Shown here: piece after piece, positions 32,665-40,773 of the stretch
Layout: each line of letters starts with the position of its first letter
Position numbering within the stretch: the first letter of the stretch is position 1
Assembly (NCBI RefSeq): GCF_038443385.1
Contig: NZ_CP151726.1
Coordinates: forward strand, 4,154,001 to 4,218,000
DNA: 64,000 bases
Source: Stieleria varia
Lineage (GTDB): Bacteria > Planctomycetota > Planctomycetia > Pirellulales > Pirellulaceae
Direction: 5' to 3'
Notes under the pieces: generated by a model
What the model was told of the DNA's origin: nothing
Seen by the model: the letters and a program-made list of their open reading frames with translations, nothing else
Database searches by the model: none
Translations under genes and position numbers: made by a program

Positions 32665-33642
32665 TCAAGCCGCCTGTTGTTGCCGGCGGAGACGGCGTGT
32701 CTCGCGAGCCGCTTCGAGTTTGCGATCCCGTGAATCGAAGACCGCTTTCTCTTCTCCTGCCAATTTGGTGAGAGGTGTCACGTACCCAATCGCACTGTGA
32801 AGCCGAACTTCGTTGTAGTGCTGGACGTATTGCTTGACGATGCGACGAGCATCATCGACTGTCTTTATCTGGCTTTCGCGAATGCAGTCTCCCTTGATCG
32901 TGCGATGGTATCGCTCGATCTTTCCATTGCTCTGTGGATAGTACGGTGACGTTTTGCCATGAGTCATCCCCGCGATCCGAATGAACTCTTTAAAATCACG
33001 TGAAATGAACTTCGGACCGTTGTCGGTAATGATCCGCGGTTTCGCGTCAGGATGATTTTCTCTCGCTCGCTGAAGGATAATTTCCACATCGGTTTCCTCC
33101 ATCTTTTCACGTATTTCCCAGTGAATGATGCTGCGTGAACAGCCATCAAGGACGCTGCACATGAAGAAAAAAGTCCCGCAAATATTGAGATAACTGATGT
33201 CCAAATGCCAGTGGTCATGAGGCCTGACCGGCTGCTTAAAGCCCGTGCCCTTCTTAGACTTCTTGCCGTTGAAGCGATCCATCGCCCCCGCATCACGAAG
33301 TACGCGGTACACGCTCGAGGGACTCACGGCTACAATATCCGCATCGAGCATCATGAATGCCAATCGTCGGTAGCCTTCGAGCGGATTGGTTTGGTGGAAG
33401 TCCAAGATCGCTCTTTTCTCCCAGTCTTCCAGCCAGAAGTCACGCGGAACCGCACCGTTGTGCTCGTTGGCTTTTCCATAGCGTTTTTTCCAGTCAAAGT
33501 ACTTGCTTTGAGCGATACCGATCCAGCGTATGATTTGCTTCGCTGGAGTCTCCGCCCGTACCGACCAGTAGTTGGTGTAGTCAACGATTAAGTCTCTGGT
33601 GTCATGGGGAACCCAGGCTCCTTTTAGGGTTCCCCAAGTTCT
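32665..33642 (-). CDS. IS3-family transposase OrfB (DDE integrase domain), made by -1 frameshift
   Basis: The frame runs from the slippery A7 site to a stop at 32665, about 325 codons. It reads 'SVRAETPAKQIIRWIGIAQS' and 'YFDWKKRYGKANEHNG' (HTH-like N-part), then 'VSPSSVYRVLRDAGAMDRF', and the rve integrase core: Asp in 'DHWHLDISYLNICG', Asp in 'RIITDNGPKFISRDF' and Glu in 'PQSNGKIERYHRTIKGD'. All three DDE residues are present and no internal stop occurs, so it may be active. The ATG at 33405 could give only a shortened product. Confidence 0.88.
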   Translation of the reverse strand, partial: RTWGTLKGAWVPHDTRDLIVDYTNYWSVRAETPAKQIIRWIGIAQSKYFDWKKRYGKANEHNGAVPRDFWLEDWEKRAILDFHQTNPLEGYRRLAFMMLDADIVAVSPSSVYRVLRDAGAMDRFNGKKSKKGTGFKQPVRPHDHWHLDISYLNICGTFFFMCSVLDGCSRSIIHWEIREKMEETDVEIILQRARENHPDAKPRIITDNGPKFISRDFKEFIRIAGMTHGKTSPYYPQSNGKIERYHRTIKGDCIRESQIKTVDDARRIVKQYVQHYNEVRLHSAIGYVTPLTKLAGEEKAVFDSRDRKLEAARETRRLRRQQQAA

Positions 33643-33938
33643 TTTTTTAGCTGAACATGCTCCTGGAGAAGCTCGGCAACCACTTCGTTCTTGAGCTGAA
33701 TCTTGGCCTCCAACGCCTCGATTTTCTTGTCCTTCGCATCATCTTGCCTCGGCTTTCGCCCAGGTGTGGCGAAGGCTGCCTCTGCATTCTCAAAGAGCTG
33801 TTTTTGCCAGGAGTAAACCTGAGTGGGTTGCAGGCCTAGCTCATCGCACAGGTCTGAAATGGGGATTTTGTCGACCAGGTAGCGTTTTACGACAGCAGCT
33901 TTTTCCCGGGCGGTAAACGTTCGTCGAGATCGTGTCAT
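33624..33938 (-). CDS. IS3-family transposase OrfA (HTH protein)
   Basis: From the ATG at 33938, with 'aaaggagg' about 10 bases upstream, 104 residues read MTRSRRTFTAREKAAVVKRY and 'ISDLCDELGLQPTQVYSWQK', a helix-turn-helix, followed by a coiled segment 'KKIEALEAKIQLKNEVVAEL' like the leucine zipper of OrfA proteins. The stop TAA lies just past the slippery site at 33642-33648. OrfA binds the element ends; the OrfAB fusion is the transposase. Confidence 0.9.
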   Translation of the reverse strand: MTRSRRTFTAREKAAVVKRYLVDKIPISDLCDELGLQPTQVYSWQKQLFENAEAAFATPGRKPRQDDAKDKKIEALEAKIQLKNEVVAELLQEHVQLKKELGEP

Positions 33939-33983
33939 CAGTAGGTCCTCCTTTGGACTGTAGAATAACTCGATCACCACACG

Positions 33984-34128
33984 ACTCCAGAATCAACTGA
34001 GGCAAAACATGGTGCAAACCAGCTGCAATTAGCATCGCCTGAATCCAATCCACTGCCTCAGCGATTGATCCATCAAAACAAGGATTGAAACTGCAGCGTT
34101 GTATCGGGCAAAGAACCTCATGCAAAGC
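33984..34128 (+). CRISPR. CRISPR array remnant, one good repeat and one degenerate repeat, period 72 bp
   Basis: The segment 34056-34091 ends 'ccatcaaaacaaggattg' plus 'aaac', the typical 3' end of CRISPR repeats of many type I and III systems. Exactly 72 bases upstream (ending at 34019) is 'aaaacatggtgcaaac', an eroded version of 'aaaacaaggattgaaac'. A period of 72 fits a repeat of 36-37 and spacers of 35-36. The 37 bases after the good repeat (34092-34128) would be a last spacer, cut by the R3 end at 34129. With the core at 29646, this suggests an array shrunk to scraps. Two repeats are too few for certainty. Confidence 0.45.
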
Positions 34129-34261
34129 CTGGGCTGTTCAAGATTAGGTGTTGCGGCGCTATGGCGTTCCGCAAGTTTCTGTAACGTCCCTCAACGCCGC
34201 TGGGGGAGGAACCGTTGCACATAAGACACAAGGCCGATGGATTGTGTTTAGGCGTATGGTG
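34129..34261 (+). repeat. R3 fragment (left end only) and spacer
   Basis: 'ctgggctgttcaagattagg' at 34129 matches the left terminal repeat of the R3 element at 46066, followed by 'tgttgcggcgctatgg', also in that copy, before similarity stops. No right end is found nearby. Confidence 0.6.
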
Positions 34262-34440
34262 CTGTTCGTTTTCGACTTGTAAAGTTGAACGATAATCGGC
34301 GCTCGACTTTCCAAGTCGACAGCGTGCCCCGCTACGCGTTTTGCCATTTCCAACGATTGACTTGCGCAGACAGGCTCCTTCCTCGCATTTGCCTGAACGG
34401 CTCTGCTCGACCTCCCACAGGTTCCCTGGGGGAGGTGACA
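34262..34440 (-). repeat. R1 repeat, single diverged copy in reverse orientation
   Basis: Landmarks in order: 'gttcgttttcgactt', 'ctcgactttccaagtcgac', 'agcgtgccccgc', 'tgcgcagacagg', 'ctcgcatttgcc' and 'cctcccacaggttccctggg'. The hairpin here is imperfect. The interval 34441-34863 that follows contains no recognised gene and should hold the promoter of the next gene. Confidence 0.8.
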
Positions 34441-34863
34441 GTAGACATGACGCGGCTCAGAATCCGACGCCGAGACATCGAGTCAACACCATATATTGAA
34501 CAGCTCAGGCTACGTCTGGGCTATGTTGCTAAACGCCTTGGGACGTGCGAAAAATGTGTGTCCTATCTTTTTTTCGAAATCACGCGGAGCGGTGATTGCT
34601 ACGTGGATGTTGCGACGCTTATGTTCCGCACGTCACCCGGCTTTGGGAGAGAAGTTGCGCATGCCAATCCCCGTAAAACCCCAACCTCTTGACGGCCCAG
34701 GGCATGCCCGGGGGAAGAGAGATGACTTGTTTCGGGACAAAACCTACGCAAGCCGATGCAAATCGCAATACGGTGCGTCAAAATGTCGGCGAAGTGATGG
34801 CGAATTCGAATTAAGCTAGTACACATTTGTGACTCCCTTGATTCGAAACAAGACGACAATTCG

Positions 34864-37800
34864 ATGCGCAGCCGACAGCCGCTTTCCGCTTGGAGATCAA
34901 CAGAATTAGAACGCCGACTGATGCTGGCGGGCGATGTTTCGATCGCCGTTTCAGAGCCTGCCGCATGTGATACCGGCTCGGTATGTACGACTCCATTAAC
35001 TGACATACAGACAACTGACATTCACTCGTCCGATCAGGCTCGTGAACTGGTCGTGGTCGCTGCCGATGTTCCCGATTTGGATCAACTGATCGCGTCGATC
35101 GGTGGGCGGTATGAACTGGCGGTGCTGGATCCCAGCCGATCTGGCTTTGGACAGCTCGATCAATTGGTTCGACAGCGGACCGGTCTGCAAGCTCTGCATC
35201 TGATCACCCACGGAGATGCCGGGCGGTTAGCGATCGGGAATGAAATCGTTTCGGCAGTGGACCTGACAACGCTGGCTGACTCGTTGCGTCAATGGAAAGA
35301 CTCGTTTGATGCCGATGCGGATATCTTGCTGTATGGATGCAACGTTGGCAAAACGGTGGCCGGTCAAGAGTTCGTCCGCGAGCTTTCACGGCTGACCGGA
35401 ACCGACGTCGCTGCCTCCGTTGACGCGACAGGCGCGGAGCACATGGGCGGTGATTGGGATCTGGAGTATGCCGTAGGCGTGATCGACACTGCCATTGCCG
35501 TCAACGATCGATTCGCCAAGCAGTATGACGGTTTGCTGCCGATTGTCATTTCAGCGGCCGGGCAAACCAACACCGAACAGATTCAGTTGCAGATCAATGG
35601 CGAAACGGTAGCGACATTCGACGATCTGGGTGGCGATGCGGCGTTGGGAGAGTTTGTTGATTTGACGTACGCTGCCGACGGAGTCTCTGTTGATTCCATC
35701 CGTGTGCTGTTTTCCAACGATCAGGTCGATCCCGTCAGCGGCGATGATCGCAACGTTCGCGTCGACAAGATCACCGTGGACGGCGACGACTACGAAACCG
35801 AGTCGCTGCTGGTCTACTCCACCGGAACGTGGCTGCCCAGCGACGGAATCGTTCCAGGGTACCGGGAAAGCGAGTACTTGCACGCAAATGGGTACTTTCA
35901 ATTCCGCTCCGATGGTTCTCCGGCGGGTTCATTGATCGAAATCGACGCCCGCGGGCAGACGGGCGACGAAGACTTGGAGTTGGTGATCGATGACGAGGTG
36001 GTTCAGCGTTGGACCGCGATCGGAACGGAGACCACCACGCTGAGCTTTGTCGCCGGTGAACCTGTTTCGGCGTCGAGCGTCTCGATTCGGTTCAGCAATG
36101 ATTTCTATGATGTGGATTCCCAAGTCGACAATAACTTGATCGTCGATGCGATCCGTATCGACGGCGAGACCTTTGAGACGGAAGGTGCGGCTGTCTATTC
36201 GACCGGTTCATGGTCTGCGGTGGATGGAATTGTTCCTGGGTTTCGCGAAAGCGAGTATCTGAACGCCAATGGAGAACTCCGGTACTTCGATAGCGTTCCT
36301 GGTGATGGATCGACGGTAACGATTTTTGCGGCTGGATATCAAGGTGGCGAAGACATGTCGCTGCAGATTGACGGTCGCACCGTGGCTTCATGGAGCAACC
36401 TGACCACGCAGTCGGCCGCCTTTTCCGTCGTCAGCGCTCGTCCGATCCAGGCGGATAGTGTCCGCGTTGTGTTCACGAACGATCAGTACGATCCAAACGA
36501 AGGAGTCGATGCGAACTTGATCGTCGACCGCATCGAAATCGACGGTGTGGTGTACGAAACAGAATCACCCGATGTTTATTCCACGGGATCGTGGTTGCCG
36601 AGCGACGGAATCGTCCCTGGATTTCGTGAGAGCGAGATGCTGAACGTGAACGGCTACTTTCAATTCGCCGGACAAGCCATCGAGGGTGGAGGAGAGTTGA
36701 GCATTGAGTCGTTGGTATCGGTCAATGAGGACAGCGGATTCGCGATCATTGAGGTCGTTCGCGGTGGTGATTTAACCGGCAGCGTTTCGGTAGATTTTGC
36801 CGTGACCAGTGAGCAGTCTGATGCGTACGAGTTTGGCGCTGTTTCTGGAACATTGCAGTTCGTCAGCGGTCAAGCAATGGGACAGATCGCGGTCCCGTTG
36901 GCGGATGACTTGGTTGCGGAGGCCAACAAGTCGTTGATCGTCACGTTGTCCAGCCCCAGTGGTTCCGCGACACTGACGCAGTCGGTTGGGCAAATCAAAA
37001 TCATCGATGACGACCAGGGTTCGCTGGTTGGTAGAACACTGTTCCAATTCAACGGACACTTGTATGCCCTGACGACCGGGGAGGTCAGTTGGCTGGACGC
37101 GCAGGCCGAAGCTGAAGCGATCGGCGGAAACCTGGTCACGATCACAGACCAAGCCGAACAGGACTGGCTGAGAGCGACATTTGGTCCCTCCGAGTTCTGG
37201 ATCGGCATGAACGACATCGAAACGGAAGGCGACTTTGAATGGGTCAGTGGCGAGGGGGTCACCTTCACCAACTGGTTCCCGGGAGAACCAAGCAGCGTCT
37301 CCGGCGACGACTACGCGATCATGAATTTTGATCCGCTGACCGGCGGCTGGAAGAATCTGTCGGAGACGAACACCTATCAAGGAATCATCGAGATCGGATC
37401 GTACGTCAATGACGATCCTCCGGTGCCCAATGGATCAGGATTTGTAACGGAAACCATCGTCAGCGGGCTGGTTCAGCCAATCGCGTTTGCCGAAGCCAGT
37501 GATGGACGAATCTTCGTCGCTGAAAAGGAAGGCCGAATTAAAGTTGTCCAACACGGCGAAGTGATTAGCACTTTTCTGGACATCAATTTAGAAGTCAACT
37601 CGCATCATGACCGGGGGATGCTAGGAATTGCCCTCGACCCAGATTTTTTGAGCAACGGGCACGTCTATGTCCAATACGCTGTTGAGCTCAATCCCGATGA
37701 GCCTGACGAAGTCGATTTCTTTACTTCCGCAGGTGGCCGGTTGGTTCGGTACACCGCTTCGGAACTGGATCCCAACGTAGCGGATGAGAGCACTCGGGTG

Positions 37801-39267
37801 GTGATCCAGGACGATCATCAGACCACACATGCTACCCACTCAGTCGGCGACATCGATTTTGACAACGATGGCAACTTGATCTTCACCTGGGGCGACGGCG
37901 GGTTCAATGATGACTTGCGTTTGGGGTCCCAAGATCCCACGTCGCGGCAAGGCAAGTTGTTTCGGATTGATCCGGTGACGTTCGAAGGCGTCCCTGACAA
38001 TCCGTTCTACGACCCCGATGATCCCAGCAGCATCGCGTCCCGAGTCTGGGCGTTGGGCGTTCGTAATTCATGGAAGCTAACGGTCGATCGACCGACCGGT
38101 GATGTCTACATCGGTGAAGTCACTGATGGTGGTCCCGAAGAAATCAACGTCATGCGAGCACAGGGCAACACGGTCCATAACTTTGGTTGGCCCTATTACG
38201 AAGGCGACAACCGGACATCCTACGGTGTCGTACCGGTCGACTTTACCTATGACCCGGCGTTCATCCTGTTGGAGCACAGTGAGTCTGGCGGTGGCGACGC
38301 GATCCTCGGCGGCGCGGTGTTTCGAGGCGATGCGTATCCAGAACTTTACGATGGTCGTTACTTTTTCGGGAACATCAACCAGGGGATTCTGTACTCGGCG
38401 GACGCCGGCGGTAATTTCCAAGCGTTTGGCGAGGCTGGCGACTATCCCGGAATCGTTGACATCCAAATGGGCAGTGATGGAACGCTTTGGATGATGTCGA
38501 TGCTGACCGGTGGGATCGAACGACTGGTTTACGCTACACCTGGCTCGGGAAATACCGACCCGACCGCACTGGCGACATCCAATCTGACAGCGGGAGTTGA
38601 ACAGGTCGATGCGTTACTGACGGCATCAGGGTCCGCAGATGGTGACGGCGATCCACTGGTCTATGCCTGGGATTTTGATTCTGACGGGGTGATTGATGCA
38701 CTTGGTGAATCGGTCGAACACGTTTACAGCACAATCGGACGAAACAACACCACGTTGTTGGTTTCCGACGGACGCGGCGGCACGGATTCACACTTGATTG
38801 AGATTGATGTGCTCGAATCTGCGCCAATCCCCAGCAATTTAGCACTCGGGCGACCGACCAGCCAATCCGGTGCGGTCGACGGTGGAATCGGTTCGCGAGC
38901 GGTCGATGGAAACACCGACCCTGTGTTTGGCAACGGGTCGGTAACACAGACTTTGCAAACTCGGACTCCGCTGTGGGAAGTCGACTTGGGAGACGAGTAC
39001 GAGATCGCATCGATCGAGATTGTCAGCGATCCGCTAGGAGACCATGAGCTAGCGAACTTTTGGGTGCTGGTTTCCGCCAACCCATTTAGCAGTGGCAACT
39101 TGGACGCTGTACGTAACGATCCTGGAATCTGGGCCTACGAGTTCACCGGCTCGGCAAGTGCACTGGAAAGCATCAGCGTCGGAGCTTTGGGACGCCACGT
39201 CAGGATTCAGATGGCGGGAGTCAACGATGTGCTGTCGCTGGTGGAAGTCAGTGTTCTGGAAGCGTGA
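34864..39267 (+). CDS. giant secreted multidomain protein: DUF4347, xylan-binding-type modules, Calx-beta, C-type lectin, glucose/sorbosone dehydrogenase, PKD, F5/8-type domain
   Basis: The 1467-residue product starts with 'WRSTELERRLMLAGDVSIAV', the planctomycete-specific N-terminal motif of large surface proteins. Order of domains: DUF4347 (about 60-220, 'LHLITHGDAGRLAIGNE' and 'DILLYGCNVGKT'); three similar modules (about 225-600) each with 'YSTG.W.PSDGIVPG.RESE', like calcium-binding CBM36/60 modules; Calx-beta (about 620-720); C-type lectin (about 725-840, 'FEWVSGEGVTFTNWFPGEPS'); glucose/sorbosone-dehydrogenase propeller (about 860-1225, 'GMLGIALDPDFLSNGHVYVQ'); PKD (about 1240-1320) and a discoidin-like end. 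It likely binds and oxidises polysaccharide at the cell surface. Confidence 0.85.
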   Translation: MRSRQPLSAWRSTELERRLMLAGDVSIAVSEPAACDTGSVCTTPLTDIQTTDIHSSDQARELVVVAADVPDLDQLIASIGGRYELAVLDPSRSGFGQLDQLVRQRTGLQALHLITHGDAGRLAIGNEIVSAVDLTTLADSLRQWKDSFDADADILLYGCNVGKTVAGQEFVRELSRLTGTDVAASVDATGAEHMGGDWDLEYAVGVIDTAIAVNDRFAKQYDGLLPIVISAAGQTNTEQIQLQINGETVATFDDLGGDAALGEFVDLTYAADGVSVDSIRVLFSNDQVDPVSGDDRNVRVDKITVDGDDYETESLLVYSTGTWLPSDGIVPGYRESEYLHANGYFQFRSDGSPAGSLIEIDARGQTGDEDLELVIDDEVVQRWTAIGTETTTLSFVAGEPVSASSVSIRFSNDFYDVDSQVDNNLIVDAIRIDGETFETEGAAVYSTGSWSAVDGIVPGFRESEYLNANGELRYFDSVPGDGSTVTIFAAGYQGGEDMSLQIDGRTVASWSNLTTQSAAFSVVSARPIQADSVRVVFTNDQYDPNEGVDANLIVDRIEIDGVVYETESPDVYSTGSWLPSDGIVPGFRESEMLNVNGYFQFAGQAIEGGGELSIESLVSVNEDSGFAIIEVVRGGDLTGSVSVDFAVTSEQSDAYEFGAVSGTLQFVSGQAMGQIAVPLADDLVAEANKSLIVTLSSPSGSATLTQSVGQIKIIDDDQGSLVGRTLFQFNGHLYALTTGEVSWLDAQAEAEAIGGNLVTITDQAEQDWLRATFGPSEFWIGMNDIETEGDFEWVSGEGVTFTNWFPGEPSSVSGDDYAIMNFDPLTGGWKNLSETNTYQGIIEIGSYVNDDPPVPNGSGFVTETIVSGLVQPIAFAEASDGRIFVAEKEGRIKVVQHGEVISTFLDINLEVNSHHDRGMLGIALDPDFLSNGHVYVQYAVELNPDEPDEVDFFTSAGGRLVRYTASELDPNVADESTRVVIQDDHQTTHATHSVGDIDFDNDGNLIFTWGDGGFNDDLRLGSQDPTSRQGKLFRIDPVTFEGVPDNPFYDPDDPSSIASRVWALGVRNSWKLTVDRPTGDVYIGEVTDGGPEEINVMRAQGNTVHNFGWPYYEGDNRTSYGVVPVDFTYDPAFILLEHSESGGGDAILGGAVFRGDAYPELYDGRYFFGNINQGILYSADAGGNFQAFGEAGDYPGIVDIQMGSDGTLWMMSMLTGGIERLVYATPGSGNTDPTALATSNLTAGVEQVDALLTASGSADGDGDPLVYAWDFDSDGVIDALGESVEHVYSTIGRNNTTLLVSDGRGGTDSHLIEIDVLESAPIPSNLALGRPTSQSGAVDGGIGSRAVDGNTDPVFGNGSVTQTLQTRTPLWEVDLGDEYEIASIEIVSDPLGDHELANFWVLVSANPFSSGNLDAVRNDPGIWAYEFTGSASALESISVGALGRHVRIQMAGVNDVLSLVEVSVLEA

Positions 39268-39273
39268 TTCAGA

Positions 39274-40125
39274 TCATCGCCGCGACAGAAAGACAGCGTC
39301 ACCGGTAAAGCGACTGCGGAACTGTTCATCGCTCCATCGCAGCAATCCGATCGCGGGATCTCCGATGACCCATTGGCCATCCTCGCGAGCGAGCACCACC
39401 ACCGCGTGCCCTTCGCCACGCGGCCCCAGCAACTGGGTAACGCCTCGCTGTGTTTCGCCATGAGCCAGCGTGATCAATGCGACATTGGGCAGTTGTTTGT
39501 TTTCCGACCACATCAGCGGATCCGCATTGGCGACTTTGGCCACGTGATCATGTTTGTCGGCAACCGTCGACAAACCACGATAGAGCCCCAGTGGGGAGGT
39601 TCCATGCAGGCTGGTCAGGCATTGGTCGATCATCTCTCGTTCGTCGCTGATAATTTCGTGGCGACTGAGCAACGACGCGGCTGCCGCAGCAGCGCACGTT
39701 GCTTCGTGGCTCTGCAGACAAACACCATTGCTCCAGCCTTCGCACTGAACGTCAGGAATCGGCCAAAGAACCGGGCGTGCAACAGGCGTGACCAGATGCC
39801 CCAGTGCCATCAGCACAAACAACCCTACCGCTGCGGCACGAAACGGACCACGAAGTCCCGGCGTGCGACTGGCAAGTCCAGCGGTGAACGCAAGCAGAAT
39901 TGGCAAAACGTTGGACCAGCAAACGATGTCCGCGACGGGCAACGCACTCGCCCAGACCAAATCATGAGCCATCGTCCACGCAAAGAGCAGGGACAGGCCG
40001 AGCGTCTCGACAAACAGCCATGGTCTCCCTTTCGCGACCGTGGCTCCCAGGTGCCTGCCAGCGATGTAACTCAAGACCCCGAGCACTCCGATCGCGGTGA
40101 CCGCAAAGAGCAACTCAAAGGTCAT
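39274..40125 (-). CDS. membrane protein with C39-like cysteine peptidase domain
   Basis: From the ATG at 40125 (MTFELLFAVTAIG, 'ggag' upstream) 283 residues give four N-terminal membrane helices and then a domain with 'GVCLQSHEATCAAAAAASLL' (likely nucleophile Cys followed by a helix), 'ALITLAHGETQRG', 'GEGHAVVVLAREDGQWVIGD' (His) and 'PAIGLLRWSDEQF' (Asp). The Cys/His/Asp pattern is that of C39 bacteriocin-processing peptidases, but no ABC transporter partner is near. It ends 6 bases from the convergent giant gene. Alternative: a transglutaminase-like or papain-fold protein of unknown role. Confidence 0.65.
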   Translation of the reverse strand: MTFELLFAVTAIGVLGVLSYIAGRHLGATVAKGRPWLFVETLGLSLLFAWTMAHDLVWASALPVADIVCWSNVLPILLAFTAGLASRTPGLRGPFRAAAVGLFVLMALGHLVTPVARPVLWPIPDVQCEGWSNGVCLQSHEATCAAAAAASLLSRHEIISDEREMIDQCLTSLHGTSPLGLYRGLSTVADKHDHVAKVANADPLMWSENKQLPNVALITLAHGETQRGVTQLLGPRGEGHAVVVLAREDGQWVIGDPAIGLLRWSDEQFRSRFTGDAVFLSRR

Positions 40126-40404
40126 GTCAAGGCTCCTGGTGGGAAACACTTTGCCAGACCGCGTCAAACACGGAGAATAACGCCGTCTACGTCATATTAA
40201 GTTATCGTTAAGTTGTGAGCCAATGTCTATTTCGGCAAAAAAACATCGCAAAGTCGCCAATATTTCAAAAAATTGCTTCAGAGAGTCTTCACGTATGCAA
40301 TTTTGGTGCCGTGCATCGAGAGAATGATGCGTGAGACGGTGATGCGTGAGACAATGGTCTGGGAGGCAATGGTCTGGGAGATTCGGCACAACGTTCCGAG
40401 CCCT
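40126..40404. other. intergenic, AT-rich promoter region
   Basis: Includes a run 'atattaagttatcgttaagttg' region near 40195-40215 and three short repeats of 'atgcgtgagac'/'atggtctgggag' at about 40325-40380 (each doubled). Nothing else can be supported. Confidence 0.35.
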
Positions 40405-40560
40405 AACCCGGATTATTCACGCTGGACCACTACAGTCTTCGCAACACGTTTGAGCGAAACGTCTTGCGTGGATTGGTGCGAAAACAGTCGGCGCAAATCA
40501 GCCGCCACGCGATAGCGTCCGGTTCTCAAGCCAGTAATCGAGAACCGGACGCAGTCCCCG
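40405..40560. repeat. R2 repeat
   Basis: Left end 'ggattattcacgctgg', the block 'cgcaacacgtttgagcgaaa', the 'gcgatagcgtccggttc' arm (about 40509-40525) and its partner 'gagaaccggacgc'. R5 follows immediately. Confidence 0.8.
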
Positions 40561-40566
40561 ATTGTT

Positions 40567-40627
40567 CATAACCCGACGCGTAAGCGAGGGATACTCGGTA
40601 GATCCCTCGCTTACGCGTCGGGTTATG
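40567..40627. repeat. R5 hairpin: perfect 25-bp inverted repeat
   Basis: The arms 40567-40591 and 40603-40627 are exact reverse complements (25 of 25) around an 11-base loop. The core is 'cccgacgcgtaagcgaggga'. The same core, less perfect, is at 61309-61370. It is not followed by a T run on either strand, so it is not an obvious terminator. It lies upstream of the symporter gene. Confidence 0.9.
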
Positions 40628-40773
40628 AAAAACAATCTGCATTTCCCAACGATGTCACAACTCATTGTCAAGAATCTGTTTGCGCTAAAATCAATCATCC
40701 GCATGAATAATCCGGGCTATCGCGTTGCGGCTGATGAATGATCCGGACTCAGGCTTTCACATGGCTGGCTTGT

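Larger units (their letters stand above)
32628..33990 (-). mobile_element. IS3-family insertion sequence (boundaries approximate)
   Basis: Two overlapping reading frames of an IS3-type element, orfA (33938 to 33624) and orfB (33642 to 32665), are both on the minus strand. Between them a run of seven A on the coding strand (33642-33648) forms a slippery site; a -1 shift there joins orfA to a long open orfB frame. The element sits between the truncated effector gene and the CRISPR remnant, so it is the likely agent or a hitchhiker of the loss of the interference genes. Ends are not precisely defined. Confidence 0.85.

Noticed and set aside
34285-34692. 135-codon plus-strand frame over the R1 copy upstream of the giant gene
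   Set aside because: Its N-terminal half is R1 sequence and the rest has no homology; no ribosome site at the start.
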